64,000 bases of DNA, taken from positions 248,001-312,000 of the forward strand of contig JASANG010001881.1 in NCBI GenBank assembly GCA_030248215.1. Direction: 5' to 3'. Both the position numbers and the translations under genes were made by a program. Origin of the DNA: Enoplolaimus lenunculus (lineage: Eukaryota > Nematoda > Enoplea > Enoplida > Thoracostomopsidae). Below are positions 1 through 11,789 of this stretch, piece by piece; position 1 is the first letter of the stretch; every line of letters starts with the position of its first letter. A model generated the notes under the pieces. It worked only from the letters and a program-made list of their open reading frames with translations, did not search any database and was not told the origin of the DNA.

Positions 1-111
1 AAGATAGGATCAACGGAACATAACCGATACTTTGACGTATGTACAACTCGAGTGATTATATTTTGCATACTTTTTTCCTTAATACAATAGGGTTTTCACG
101 GGCACCCTATT

Positions 112-553
112 GTAGTGACCCGAATAAGAGGGGGGCTGATATTTATTTGGCCTCTCCAAAGCGTACCCCCCCTGTTATTTTGTTACGGACTATTATTTAT
201 TTTTAACCCACGCTTCGCAGCCATTCGTTACTGATATATCCGATACTGCAAATATCCGTTGAATTAAAGGTTTGTTTGTCTTGTGTCAATCGCTTGAGCG
301 ATAATACAGGGTTATACTTATGAATGTACTTTCAAAATTTAAGTACGCTTTAAAGTTTCGAACTAAAATTATTTGGTCCTGGAGTCATTTATGCACTGCA
401 AATAGAAATAACTGCCATTTATGAACTCTAATTTGGGTTTAGGGAATCTATCCGCTCACGGACTTTTATTAGAGATACGGACTCCTATTGATTCGGACCC
501 AAAATGGGGATTCTCCCCCTCTTATTGCCCCCTCTTATTCGGGTCAATCCAGT
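112..553. mobile_element. MITE-like element, family I, near full length
   Basis: Ends are inverted: GTAGTGACCCGAATAAGAGG at the left and its complement near 530-550. Inside are the phrases TTACGGAC and AGAGATACGGACTCCTATTG. A second copy is at 19367-19770. Confidence 0.75.
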
Positions 554-689
554 ATGAACGATCTGAATACATATCTTAGTATAATTGTTGCACATGCAAT
601 ACGTCCAAACTTGATATAGTGAATTGCACAATAAAGTATGTATGCTTGCCAGCAGCATAAGTTTCGACATTATATAGTCGACGTTTAAT

Positions 690-910
690 GTTGTTAGGGT
701 TACGGTATACTTTTGTGTGCCGCAGAATGCCGGGCGGCGCCGGCCAACGTCAGGCGAGTATACATAGCGCCACCCTTGAAAAATCGGGCTGCATGAAACC
801 TAGAATGACGTACCTAGGGTTGCCCGACTATTACATTTGCTTAGGCGTAGGCTTAGTTACAGACCTCTTTTTATGCTGAAGTTCAGGCTTAGCCTTATGA
901 ATATGCTAAG
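690..910. repeat. GC-rich family O fragment and a TTAGGC-bearing fragment
   Basis: 700-760 has GTATACTTTTG and a GCCGGGCGGCGCCGGC core as in 11790-12050. 838-905 carries TTAGGC-type hexamers of families A/B. No ORF of note. Confidence 0.4.
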
Positions 911-1134
911 ATATATACTGTAAGCCCAACAACTCTGGTCATGTTTATCAGGTTTTCCAGCGTTACTGTAACCAAATATAGATTGTGAATGTACACAAGC
1001 GCATGTGAACATATACATTACCTATATGACAGGTAAAAATATATAAAAGTAAGTCAATCAGCTCCATGGTAGTTGGTATAAATACAAATGATGGTTTCAA
1101 TTTTCTGAAGTTTTGAAAAAATATCCGGTAAGTT

Positions 1135-1200
1135 AAAATACCGGAGCCGATGCTGGATGTCGATGTTTTTGCCGGAACCGGATATCCGGTTGCACCCTAC
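1135..1200. mobile_element. Family J end fragment
   Basis: CCGGAGCCGATG through GATATCCGGTTGCACCCTAC: the CCGG-rich right end of family J. Confidence 0.5.
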
Positions 1201-1793
1201 TAGGATATGAGATTGGTTGACCTTTCAGTTGGCGCTCAGTCTCAGGCCAATTAACTCGCTCTCTGTAATGATATTCTATATTTTTCCAGATCGAGCGAGT
1301 GAGCTGCATCGAGCTAACACGAGAGTACCAGCTTAAGTTGAATCAATTTTCACAAGCGAAGCCAGCCAGAAGCCATGCCCACAATTTTATTATATGCTAA
1401 CTCCAATAAAAAATTCAGTTCGGAGTGAAATCTAGGTTGATTTGAGATGGAAAGCAAGAAGCAAGACGCAATTTTAGTATTAAATCCGAAAACAAAGTTT
1501 TAGTTTCGTTAATACCCTACAGTGCGAATGTCACACTCCACGTAGTGAGTAAATTTCGCGACTGAAACAAGCCAGAAGCCGGGCGCATTTTCGTAGTTTT
1601 AAACTTTAAAGTTCATTTGTGAGCCCAGTGTGATTTTTAAAAATGATTTTCGTTAAAAACGCTGGGTCTTTTGTAGGCCGCCCTACCGTTTGTTCGAAGG
1701 GGGGTGAGTGCTAAACAAGGCCCTGTGGTGCAGCGTTAGCGCGGTGGCTTATAACGATATGTTGACCTCATTTCCAGCTGCTTAGTAAAAAGT

Positions 1794-2436
1794 GCTGATA
1801 GTCTTGATACACACAAAATAAATTGTCTTGTAGGTTAAGAAATATTGTGAGAAATTTAAGACAATTATGTCTTGATACAGACACCAGACATATATATGTC
1901 TTGAATTCAAGACCTTTATTTCTTAAATTTTGCAGAAATATTGGTCTAACAGTTTTCACACTTAAATGTCTTAAATTTAAGGCCTTGTTTTATGAACAAT
2001 TAAGAAAAATATTTCTGAAATATAAGACAAACATTTCTTAAAACACAGAGATTTGCCGTGGAAACCGACTTCAAAATCGGGGGATAAAGCTCAACTCAAT
2101 ACCCTAATTTACAACCTAAGATGCGTCCAAGACGTAAATTTATGTTGGGGAAGCCTGAGCTCAACCCGATATATCTTTTAAATTCAATTACTTATATACA
2201 AGCTTAAGAAAATAAACGGAACAACGATTTTAACACATATAAAAATCAGAAAATTATTTCTTGAATATAAGACAACTATTTCTTGAAAGAAAGAAACTTG
2301 TGTCTTAATAAATTGGCAATAGTATTTTCTTGAATATAAGATATTTATGTGTTTAACCATTTAAGAAACGAATTTCTGAGAGCTGTTTAAGACTATTAAT
2401 GTCTGATACACAAGACATTTATGTGCCGAAAATTTA
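1794..2436. mobile_element. Palindrome-rich MITE-like element (GTCTTGATAC)
   Basis: Ends TGATAGTCTTGATACACAC and GTCTGATACACAAGACA are inverted. The inside has many short palindromes around GTCTTGAATTCAAGAC. No long ORF. Confidence 0.55.
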
Positions 2437-2562
2437 CTTTTAATCGCTTCATACATTTTTCAAATGCGGCAGAAGTTTGGAAAATTAGTAAAATGGTGGC
2501 TAATCTGCCTGATAAACACATCTACGCATTTTTCAAAAACTTGTGCTCAAAACATAAATGTG

Positions 2563-2750
2563 ACCCATGCAAAGAACAGGGACCGTAACAGTAGTATAAG
2601 CATATTCCTAAACCTAAGCCTAAACCGAAGCCTAAGAGTAAAACGAGTTTATAGCTAAGCCTAAGTCAAAGTCAAAAAGTTGTCTAAATCATAACTTATT
2701 CTGTTGCGGTTGCGCAGAAAAACGTTTCGCCCCTGATCTTCGTTACATGG
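2563..2750. mobile_element. Family A MITE
   Basis: Begins CCCATGCAAAGAACAGGGAC, inner AACCTAAGCCTAAACC, ends CGCCCCTGATCTTCGTTACA. Confidence 0.7.
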
Positions 2751-3082
2751 ACAACAAGTGCACCAAAACAAATTTCAAATATTCTTTTTGTTCTGATTCA
2801 GGTGGTTGTGCCCACTTTGACAATTCAACTAAAACAGGGCTGTGTATTGTGAAGTTCATTTCGTAATGAATTTCATATTACGTAAAGCTTTTAAAAAAAT
2901 TAACTAAAATTACCTACATTTCCTATTTAGAAAGGAATGGTCACGACCAAACGACTATGCGCCTTTAGTCTTGTCAAGTTTTAAAAATTAGCACGCATGA
3001 TAAGCGCATGTTCTTTATTTGATGTGAGCGTAACCGAGACAATGCAATAGTGCTTTTACGGGCAACGTACGATCCAAAATGT

Positions 3083-3247
3083 CGGCCCATGTAAAGATCA
3101 GGGACGGAACGTTTTTCTATGAGACTGCAATAAAGTAAGCTTAAGCTTTAGGCGTTTTTTTTGCGTCGGCTTACGCTTCAGGAATAAGATCATTCTTACG
3201 CTTAGACTTTCGTTTATTAATATGCTTATATTACTGTTACGGCCCTG
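3083..3247. mobile_element. Family A MITE
   Basis: GGCCCATGTAAAGATCAGGG to TACTGTTACGGCCCTGTC, with degenerate TTAGGC inside. Opposite orientation to 2563-2750. Confidence 0.7.
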
Positions 3248-3357
3248 TCGTATACATTAGTCAAAAATGATAAGTGTTTAGTCAGAGTTTGCCTAAAAAT
3301 GGTTCGATTATATATTTTTTCGGAATATTTGAGCTCATTGACTATATAACAACAAAA

Positions 3358-3543
3358 TTGGCAATGTTACTTTAAGGTGCGTAACAGTAAACGTATTCCT
3401 AAGCCTAAACGCTGTAAAAATGGGTTCCTAAGCCTAAGCCTAAGCCTAAGCCTAAGCCTACGCAAAAAAAGTAACCTGAAATTTAAACATACTTTTTAAT
3501 AGACCCACCAGAAACCTGGACGCTCTTTAAAATAACGTGAGCC
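3358..3543. mobile_element. Family B MITE
   Basis: AATGTTACTTTAAGGTGCGT at the left, five CCTAAG repeats inside, CCTGGACGCTCTTTAAAATA at the right. TIRs differ from family A, the core is alike. Confidence 0.7.
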
Positions 3544-4830
3544 ATAAAATTTAACCTTCTAAATCTGTTTTACTGATCCAAGGATCTCCTTAAGTGAAAA
3601 AATGCATTTGTTCAAATTATTTCAATTAGTTAACTAACGAAGCTTACAGAGCTGTGTCGAATGATTATCAAGTTTTTTCTGCAATGATTCTATTGGTTCA
3701 CAAATTTGGGTCTGAAACAAAAAAGTACAAGCGAAGCGAGCGAGAATGCAAACGCAATTTTAGCACCTCAGAAAGGAATAAATATTGATAGCAACGAAGC
3801 TGCGGACGCCGTCGGCCATTTATTTGGTTTCGACCTTTGTCTCTAGTCCTAATATCTATTAAATCTGCCACCGATGTGAGGATCCGCATAGCACTGCATG
3901 CGTCAGCCTTAACAGACCTTGACACTACAGAATTCCGAGGCCTCATTTAAAATGGCAGGGTCGAAAAATTTTTTTTGAAGGCTCGGGCATAAATCAGCTG
4001 TCCACCTACGAACAAACGCATTTGACAAATGTTTCATAGAAATGTTTCTTATTTCTTGACATCAATTAATTTCCAATTTGATGATTGAGAAATGAAACGA
4101 CCATATTGTCAAAGGCGTAGCTTGGGTTTCAATTCAAGACGGGATTATCCGGCACACATGAAAATCCACAACATTTATTCTAAAAGTATTTTTAAAGTTT
4201 ATTTTCCATGTCTGAAAATATTTCAAACACCAGATGATTGTTGTTGTTTCGTGTGCTTGGGTGGATCCCAACTCAACGTGGTACCACAATTTTAATGATT
4301 TATCGCGTAAATGCGGTTTTTGGTGTATAATTTTTTACAACGTTTTCATTAAATTATAACATATTTCTAACTGACACATTTTTATAAAAAACATCAGATG
4401 ATGTGTAGGCGGTAGCAATTTAGCCTGCAGAAGCCAGCTAAAAAATACGTCAGCATAATGCGAATTGAATGGTGCCAAGGGCCATTGTGACGAACCTAAA
4501 ACGATGGTGCTACCTTCTTCGGTCCAGTCAATATATTCCGAGACAGGATTCTAAAGCTGTTTCGCAGTTTTCGGTTACGACTGTTATATTGCAAACTTTG
4601 AATTAGACTTTAAATTTAGTTTAACCCACCTTGGTTCAATGGACTTAAAAGGAAGGAAAAATAATTGGCAAAGACTGAAAATTATGTCAAATGTTCAGTT
4701 TTTCGTCGAAAGCACATATTTCGCACAATAAAATAACTTCGATTTTTACCGTTCAAAACGCATTACAAAATTGAAAAATTTCTTATTCCGGATCCGGCTT
4801 GAAAATTTAAAATTTTGATTAATTTTTTTA
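3544..4830. other. No gene seen
   Basis: AT-rich sequence with a short stretch (3715-3800) resembling 7410-7510 (GAAGC..A..CGCAATTTTA). A 67-codon ORF at 4092 has no recognisable domain. Confidence 0.4.
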
Positions 4831-4833
4831 GCC

Positions 4834-5052
4834 AATGTATAGAGCAGGGTCGTAACAGTAGTATATAAAGCTTATACCTAAAACCTAAGGTATCTTCCGT
4901 GAAATTGATTTCATAACTTAATTTAATTTTCAGGAATGGAGCCCATGTATAGAACAGGGCCGGGTCATTCTCCGGAGGGGCTATAATATAGTCAGTTTAA
5001 GCGTTAGACTTATTTTTTGCTTAGGCTTAGGCTTAGGCTTAGGAATAGGCTC
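4834..5052. mobile_element. Two partial family A MITEs
   Basis: 4834-4890 is a half copy (CCAATGTATAGAGCAGGGTC). 4948-5052 runs from CCCATGTATAGAACAGGGCC to a TTAGGC run. Confidence 0.65.
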
Positions 5053-5484
5053 ATGGACCAGAAATGTCGTCAATCAGGTGATAGCTGGTTGGTGTGTAAT
5101 TTTTGCCTTTCAATTTTAAATTATTGTTTTAGGCATTCTTGTCTATTTATTTATGTGTTGGGCTTGTGATCAGCGCTGTCTCACAAAATGTCAGTACAGA
5201 AAAATGCTTAAAATTAAACATTTGACTGTTCGAATAGCCGCTGCGTTATGATTTTTGCGATGTAAAACTTGAGGAAATATTTTGCTGCAATTATTTGTAA
5301 TTAAAAATAGCTGAATTTCATACAATTTTAATATATTCGGGTTTGTATTCGGGTTGATATTACATAATGTTTAGTCATGAAATTTTGGGTTTTAAATTCA
5401 CTTTCAGCCGAAGGATTTGTAAATAGCGGGGGTGGAGAACTTTAAGAATGTGTTTGAATGTCAGCGCTATGTGCAAATGGTCGT

Positions 5485-6120
5485 TAAAGCCCTATTCACA
5501 CGTGCAAGTTTATGCTACGAGAACTCACAGCTGCAATTTGCACAAGTTCCTTGCAGCTGCAAGTATTTGCAAGAAAATATCATTTTCATTTCGAAAATTA
5601 ACATGAATTTATATAAATGATTTGCAGTTGACTGTAATAAATTCCAAGCGTAAGCTATGTATTTGTTCAACCAATGATGATGACTTAATTCGACTGGCAA
5701 ATCTATTCATGCCTACGAATTAATTCTTAGCGCATGTTTATAATGAATAATATGTAGCTGCAAGTTTTAGCTGAAAGAAACAATCACGCATAAAGAAGGC
5801 TCTACTCGACATTTTTTGACTACAAAACGTTTCATAATGATACAATTTCTATTCAGTGCATAAAAATGTAAAACAAGCCCCTGTCACATTCACCGTGGAC
5901 GGCGTAATATCAAATATGTTTGATATTTCAATTAATTCAAGCTTTTTGAATTAATTCAAAAAGTCTGAATTAAATCAAACGCGTTCAACAACAAATCTTC
6001 CGACTGGCCAATCAAAATACAGGTGCAAGAAATTCAGCCGATTTTCAATTGCGTTCACACGTGCGAATTAATTTTAATAGCACGAATTCCAGTGAATAAT
6101 TTACAGCTGCAAGTGGCCCT
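5485..6120. mobile_element. Family D MITE, decayed
   Basis: Starts AAAGCCCTATTCACACGTGC, then repeated CAGCTGCAAGT words. Its right part contains CAGGTGCAAGAAATTCAGCC, as in 19085 and 61740. The end is not intact. Confidence 0.6.
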
Positions 6121-7079
6121 GATTAGTAATACAAAATTAATGAAATTAACAGTGGTTTTGTGCTCCGGCCACGGTGAAGATGTTCTCATGAAAATTGTTG
6201 AAACATGGAAAAATTACTTTCAATCGTATTTAATCTTACGGATCGCAGACTTGAAATATTTTAACCGTAAAGTTATTAAATTCCCGAAACCGAATCCTGT
6301 AGCTATGCCGTTAGCTTTGGTGCTTAAAGCGAATAATTTATTATGATTTGTTAAAATTACTGGTCTGTCCTTAATGTTCCGGTTCCAGTGGATACTTTTT
6401 GTGTTTTGAATTTTTACAGTTTTGGACACCTCGTTCCGACAATATTCCGATATTTTACTACGCATTGTAAGCTTCTGATGAATCATTTTACGGAGCATAA
6501 TTTGACGAATGACAGCGCTGATAGGACGGATACATCGCCTACTTAAGGATCCTTCCACTTGTGAGACACCGTTTTCATGAAACACGAATTTGATTGGACA
6601 GTGTTTTTTTGCTTCAGATAACCAATTAAAATGCTAATTTGATTCGGGATATGGCATGGTTTTAAGCTTAAAATAAAACGCATTTAACGTTATTTCAGCT
6701 GGAAGAACGCGTGTCGATGTTTCAGGTTCATGTAATGAAACCGTTTCCAATCTTTACCGTAACCTGTTTGATCGTCGAGGTCAAAACAATTTTCTTGCTC
6801 GCTACATTCGCTGCTCGCAATTCACAATAGATGTATGGTTATATTTTTCCAAATCTGAATTGTTCATTGATAAGGATTTGCTGAAATGTTTACTGTCAAC
6901 TTGAACGACATTTAATAGTCGACCCAGGTGCCGCTGGACTATTTTGAAAAGTAGTGAAATTCGGGTTTAGTGAAAATATATTTTTAAATTACAGATTTAT
7001 ACAAAAATTGAAAAAGAAACCCAGATGAATGAAAGTTACACTGCTTGGCGAACGCCTGCCTGCAACAGTTAAATAAGTA
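6121..7079. other. No confident gene
   Basis: Overlapping ORFs of 107 codons (plus) and 121 codons (minus, 6220-6585) cover part of it; neither shows a domain, signal peptide or splice context. Confidence 0.3.
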
Positions 7080-7180
7080 GGCCCATGTATAGAACAGGGC
7101 CGGAACAGTAGTATAAGCATATTCCTAAACTTAAACATAATCCTATGTGTAAGGATAAGCCTATTCCTAATCCCCGAAAC
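7080..7180. mobile_element. Family A MITE, left half
   Basis: GGCCCATGTATAGAACAGGG followed by AAGCATATTCCTAAAC; right end missing. Confidence 0.65.
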
Positions 7181-7191
7181 GGATATGGCAA

Positions 7192-7257
7192 AATCTGTGT
7201 CATAGTTTAAACAGTTTTTGACGCAATCTGTGTCATAGTTTAAACAGTTTTTGACGT
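7192..7257. repeat. 33-base direct repeat, two copies
   Basis: AATCTGTGTCATAGTTTAAA and the next 13 bases occur twice head to tail. Confidence 0.9.
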
Positions 7258-7872
7258 ATTTTTAAGAAGAAAATATACTCAAAATAAATAGCGAGTCGTA
7301 GTAATTAAAATAAACTTGCCTTTAATCAAAGTTATTACCTGTGGTGGAACTTAAAAATTCTGAGAGAGTTTGGGGACACGCAATATATATAATAGTGAAA
7401 AAAGTTCATTAATGACGCGATCGCGAAGCCAAGCGCAATTTTAATGCTAAATATTAATACAAAATTTTGGCTTTGATCCTTGTTGGGGGGGTAAGCCATG
7501 GCGCCCTTTTCTGGATAGCGGTCATTAGAACGCAATTATTCGTTTGCCTGACAGAAAACTTAAATGACCAAAATAGAATTCGTCACATCCCTCAGGGTAA
7601 AATAAGCGGTTTTAGTTGAAAACCTTTGTACGTAAGTCTTTAAACACAGCTTCGTTTAATCATTAATCAGTAACCCGGAATCTATAAATGTGTATATTTA
7701 GCACGTATCATCAGTTAGCGATAGGTTTTGTTACAATCGAACCTGGAGAAATATAAAGTTTCATTGTGTATTTGATTTTCTAAAATGCAGCTTAGAAAAC
7801 ACATTTTCTGAACTTCTGTGTTAAAAGATTATTTTTCGTATTCCTGAATTGGTTGTGTACTGACGAAAACGA

Positions 7873-8313
7873 CCTATGTATAGAACAGGGCCGGAACAGT
7901 AGTATAAAGCATATTTCTACGCCTAAGGCTAACTTAAGCGTACAGATGAGCCTATTCCAAAGCCTAAGCCTAAGCGTAAACCTAAGCGTAAAGATGAGCC
8001 TATTCCTAAGCCTAAGCCTAAGCTTAAACCTAAGCGTAAAGATGAGCCTATTCCTAAGCCTAAACGTAAGCCTAAGCCTAAGCTTAAACCTAAGCGTAAA
8101 GATGAGCCTATTCCTAAGCCTAAGCCTAAGCTTAAACCTAAGCGTAAAGATGAGCCTATTCCTAAGCCTAAACGTAAGCCTAAGCCTGAGTGTAAGAATG
8201 AGTTTATTCCTAAGCCTAAGCCTAAGCCTAAGTACAAAAGTTAGTCTAAAGCTTAAACTGACTCTATTACAGTCCCGCCGGAAAACGACCCGGCCCTGTT
8301 TTATACATGGGCC
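7873..8313. mobile_element. Family A MITE with expanded core
   Basis: Ends CCTATGTATAGAACAGGGCC and GGCCCTGTTTTATACATGGG. The core has several tandem units of AAACCTAAGCGTAAAGATGA followed by CCTAAG repeats. Both long ORFs here only translate the repeat. Confidence 0.85.
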
Positions 8314-8579
8314 ATGAAGGTTACACAGGAACCCCGGAAATTTTGCGTTAAGTTGACACGTCTGTCTCCATCTGATTGCAAAATGTTCACAAATAACGAA
8401 GTTTAAGTGGAAAACGCCGAACTGAGTTTGTGTGCTTGTTTAGGTTCAGGCTCGCTTTGCATGCTTGTCAGGTTATTCTCTGTTATATTTGGGACGATGC
8501 ATCCGCTTTCAAATTTTTGGATCCACATCCGCTGCAAATGTATAGATTGAACTGAAATACATTTAAGTACAACTCAAAA

Positions 8580-8797
8580 TCCATGTATAGAACGGGGCCG
8601 GAACGTTTTCCTGCTGGGCTGCAATAGAGTCAGTTTATGCTTTAGACTAACTTTTTTGTTTAGGCTGAGGCTTAGGCTTAGACTTCGGCTTAGGAATAGG
8701 CTCATCCTTACGCTTAGGCCCATTCTTAGGCTTAGGCTTAGGCTTTAGGAATACGCTTGTACTACTGTTCCGGCCCTGTTCTTTCAATACATGGGCC
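8580..8797. mobile_element. Family A MITE
   Basis: CCATGTATAGAACGGGGCCG to TTCAATACATGGGCC, with TTAGGC runs inside. Confidence 0.8.
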
Positions 8798-9059
8798 AAT
8801 TCAAATATACCGTTGTTTACATCTGTTTATGTTTCTTGTATATGCTGCAATGTTTCACTGAAAAACAGGTGTTTAAAGATTTGAAACTTTTTCAACTGCT
8901 AATTGAAATATTCACTTTTAACTTTAATTGAAAAATCTCTTAAGTTGGTAAACTAACGTCTATTGTGGCACATATTGGTTCGTATTATCAGAGGTCCGAC
9001 TAATCTTTATTGTGAGTAACACGGCTGTAGTACACTTTACCCGATATTTAACGTTATGG

Positions 9060-9205
9060 CATAGGCTTAGGTTCATGCTTAAGCTTAGGAATAGGCTAAT
9101 GGCAGAGGAGTAGGCTTAGAAAAGTTTTAAGCTTAAACCTGAGCTTATAACCCAGTGTTGGAAAAGTGCCTTTGTATAGAACAGATCTGTTACAGTAGTA
9201 TATGC
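9060..9205. mobile_element. Decayed family A copy
   Basis: CATAGGCTTAGGTTC, then TTTGTATAGAACAGATCTGT. Ends are disordered, perhaps two fragments. Confidence 0.4.
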
Positions 9206-9277
9206 ATATTCTTTCTAATGGAACATCCACGTTAAGATGCATGCACTAATGTAAAAAGGTTCATACCACGCGGTTTG

Positions 9278-9722
9278 GAACAAGGTACAAATCAATATTC
9301 TAGCGTGGACTTGCGGCACATAATATAGTACACATAGCAGGGTACAACCGGAGGTCTGCATCCAGCTCCGGATTCGGCAGAAAATCGGCCTCCGGCTCCG
9401 GCTCCGGTAGGATTTTTGCCGGAGTTTCCGGCAATTTCGGTCGTAAAATTTTGCATAATTTTACAAAATTTATCTGTTTAGCGCGTTTTGTTTTACTTGT
9501 GTCACAATTATCAAGAAAGAATTTCCAAAATTTCGTAGAAATTAGCGTAAAACCAAACATCTTGACAACATATTGCAGATATTGGCTAAAATGAACTCTA
9601 ACCATCATTTTTACTATCTAATTTCACCTCACATCCGGCTCTGGCTCCGGCTCCAACTCCGGCAAGTTTCGTTAATCTCCGGCTCAGGTTCCGGTATTTT
9701 CCATCTAAGGTTGCACCCTGAC
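9278..9722. mobile_element. Family J MITE
   Basis: GGTACAAATC then GTACAACCGGAGGTCTGC at the left, CTCCGGC repeats at both sides, GGTTGCACCCTGAC at the right. Confidence 0.6.
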
Positions 9723-9869
9723 GCTTAGCTAGAGATAAATGTCCCTAGTCCCTTGGAAGGGGGTTGAGACAAGATACTACGTAAGCAGATTGTGTGCGAA
9801 CAACGCACTCAATCGCAAGGGATGGACATTTTTTCACATTGGTGCGTTCAATATAGTGTGGACGACCAA

Positions 9870-9960
9870 TAAGCAAAAGCCTAAGTCTAAGCAAAAATAG
9901 ACTAAAGCTTAAGCTTTACTCTATTGCAGTCATTCAGAAAAACGTTCCATCCTTGATTAT
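9870..9960. mobile_element. Family A right half
   Basis: AAAAGCCTAAGTCTAAGC, ACTCTATTGCAGTC, AAAACGTTCC: the right half of family A without its terminus. Confidence 0.55.
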
Positions 9961-10027
9961 TATATGAGCTGAAAAGTGTACAAAAGTAAAAAATTCTGCC
10001 AATTTTAAAATAAACATAAATTGAAAT

Positions 10028-10270
10028 GGCCAATGTTACTTTAAGGGGCGTAACAGTAGATTAAGCGTATTCCTCAGCCTAAGCCAGATCCTAAGCGTTG
10101 CAAGAATGTGTTCTATGCCTAAGTCTAAGCCTAAGCGTTGCAAGAATATGTTCCTAAGCCTAAGCCTAAACCTAATCCTAATCCTAAGCAAAAAGTGTAA
10201 TCTAGAATCTAAGCCTACTCTTTTATAGACCCACCAGAATCCTGGACGCCCCTTAAAGTAACATGGTCCA
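10028..10270. mobile_element. Family B MITE upstream of paralogue 1
   Basis: GGCCAATGTTACTTTAAGGG to CCCCTTAAAGTAACATGG, with CCTAAG runs and two GTTGCAAGAATGTG words. It ends 45 bases before the start codon at 10315. Confidence 0.8.
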
Positions 10271-10314
10271 TTGAAATTATAAACCAAATTAGGTGTATCT
10301 AAAAACAATCATTA

Positions 10315-10719
10315 ATGTCGAAGCCTAAGCTGCAATCACACAAGGCGTTCGCGTTTTTAATTGCAACGTCGCAATCATCTGTATGGTTATTGCTAATACT
10401 GCATGCAAACTACGGCGCAATTGCAGTCCCGTATCGACTCCGGCCGCATCAAATATTGTTTCGCAGGCCAAGTGGAAAATTTATTATTATGTTTGGAAAA
10501 ACATTAAGCAACTTGTGCTCGAACCCTGTCGCCAGACGAGGACATTGTCGACATTCATTACTGCCAAGTTCGTCTTCAACTGAAATCTCTTTGATGTTGC
10601 CTCCTCCAACAACTGCAACACCGATATTGCAAAGCCCTGTGCCCGTCCGAATGAGCAATTCAGCGATTAAATCGATAATGAAAAACGGCGTGCCGCCTTT
10701 GATGGCCGCAGGCGTGTGA
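10315..10719 (+). CDS. Small secreted-type protein, paralogue 1 (unknown family)
   Basis: 134 codons plus stop. An in-frame TAA at 10300-10302 sits five codons before the ATG, so the frame opens here. Residues 22-37 (SVWLLLILHANYGAIA) look like the core and cleavage zone of a signal peptide. Block 1, residues 43-62, is RPHQILFRRPSGKFIIMFGK. Block 2 is the C-terminus, residues 117-134: AIKSIMKNGVPPLMAAGV. Between them is a Ser/Pro/Thr-rich stretch. Both blocks recur in the gene at 17576-18010. RR before and GK after block 1 could be cleavage and amidation signals of a peptide precursor. That is inference. I know no family with the VPPLMxAGV ending. A family B MITE ends 45 bases before the start codon. 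Confidence 0.7.
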   Translation: MSKPKLQSHKAFAFLIATSQSSVWLLLILHANYGAIAVPYRLRPHQILFRRPSGKFIIMFGKTLSNLCSNPVARRGHCRHSLLPSSSSTEISLMLPPPTTATPILQSPVPVRMSNSAIKSIMKNGVPPLMAAGV

Positions 10720-10741
10720 TCGGCCGGGTTTGAAGAAGTAA

Positions 10742-10988
10742 ACTGCAACAAAAATAAAAACAACAACAACAACGACGACGACGACTCCAACAACAACAAC
10801 AACAACAACGACGACGACTCCAACAACAACAACAACGACAACAACAACAACAACGACAACAACAACAACAACGACAACAACAACAACAACGACAACAACA
10901 ACAACAAGGACAACAACAACAACGACTCCAACAACAACAACAACGACAACAACAACGACAACAACAACAACAACGACGACGACGACCA
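10742..10988 (+). repeat. CAA/CGA trinucleotide microsatellite
   Basis: About 250 bases of CAA with scattered GAC and TCC triplets, starting 20 bases after the stop of paralogue 1. Long ORFs on the minus strand here (poly-Leu, poly-Val, poly-Cys) are products of the repeat. Confidence 0.95.
10753..10758 (+). promoter_or_regulatory. Candidate poly(A) signal for paralogue 1
   Basis: AATAAA 34 bases after the stop codon, just before the CAA/GAC microsatellite. It lies in A-rich sequence, so it may be chance. Confidence 0.2.
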
Positions 10989-11162
10989 CGACGACTCCAA
11001 CCAAAGCAACGAAAAAACAAGAATGACAACAAATATTTTGCAGTGCGGATCTGGATTACATATTTGGCGTGTCTGCCTTTACAAAACGAACAATTAAAAT
11101 GATGATTTGTTCGTTTTTCGTCAAGGCTGCCACTTGAATCCGTTCCTTTTTAAAATTCTGTA

Positions 11163-11395
11163 CTAAATTCCAGTGAGTTAATTTTAACTGAGAATGAGTT
11201 GAATAAATTCAGAAGTCTGGAGCGCTGAATTTGGTTTTTTCGTCTTTCAGAACTCAGAATTCTTAACTGTTTGAATTCTTTATGAGTTAATAAATGAAGT
11301 CACCCGGAATTAAGAGGGTTTTAATAATCACTGTTATTAACGCAGAAATTGTAATTTTCTCGGTGAGTTGATTAATCAACTCATTGGAATTGACA
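11163..11395. mobile_element. Decayed family E MITE
   Basis: AATTCCAGTGAGTTAATTTT at the left, ATCAACTCATTGGAATTGAC at the right. Confidence 0.55.
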
Positions 11396-11536
11396 GTATA
11401 GATATAGACTTCGGTTCAGTAATATGCTGAGATATATGTGTAGAATTAGGCTGAGAACACAGTTAGGCGATTAGTTACACGAAGAATTGTTGTAGATTCG
11501 TATATTTTACATTGCTAATGTACAGTAAAATTAATT

Positions 11537-11642
11537 AAAAGTGTCAAATTTGTCTAAATAAAAAATTGTCAAATTTTTATTAAATTTTTTATTAATAAAA
11601 ATTTGACAATTTTTTATTGAGATAAATTTAGCAAAATTTTGT
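11537..11642. repeat. AT-rich hairpin
   Basis: AAAAAATTGTCAAATTTTTA faces its complement across a short centre near 11590. Confidence 0.75.
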
Positions 11643-11789
11643 TTTGGTAGCGTCAAAATTAGTGAAAGCGTCGCGTTTGTGAAGCAGTGAAATTTTGAAA
11701 TATTTTCATTTTGAATTATAAAGTCTGGGGTATGCGTTTAGGCTGTATTTGGACCTGACAGTATGGTTGCCAGCATACTTCGCACTGTT

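Noticed and set aside
1722-1790. tRNA-Ile(TAT)-like 5' half
   Set aside because: GGTGCAGCGTTAGCGCGGTGG looks like a D arm, but there is no T arm or B box.
6220-6585. 121-codon minus ORF overlapping a 107-codon plus ORF
   Set aside because: Both partly overlap or adjoin MITE sequence; no recognisable features.
7853-8317. 154-codon ORF and its 102-codon antisense partner
   Set aside because: They translate the hexamer core of a family A MITE ([17 protein letters not shown]); no protein signal.
10449-11032. Minus-strand ORFs of 114-186 codons (poly-Leu, poly-Val, poly-Cys)
   Set aside because: All three frames of the CAA microsatellite are open; it is a repeat artefact.
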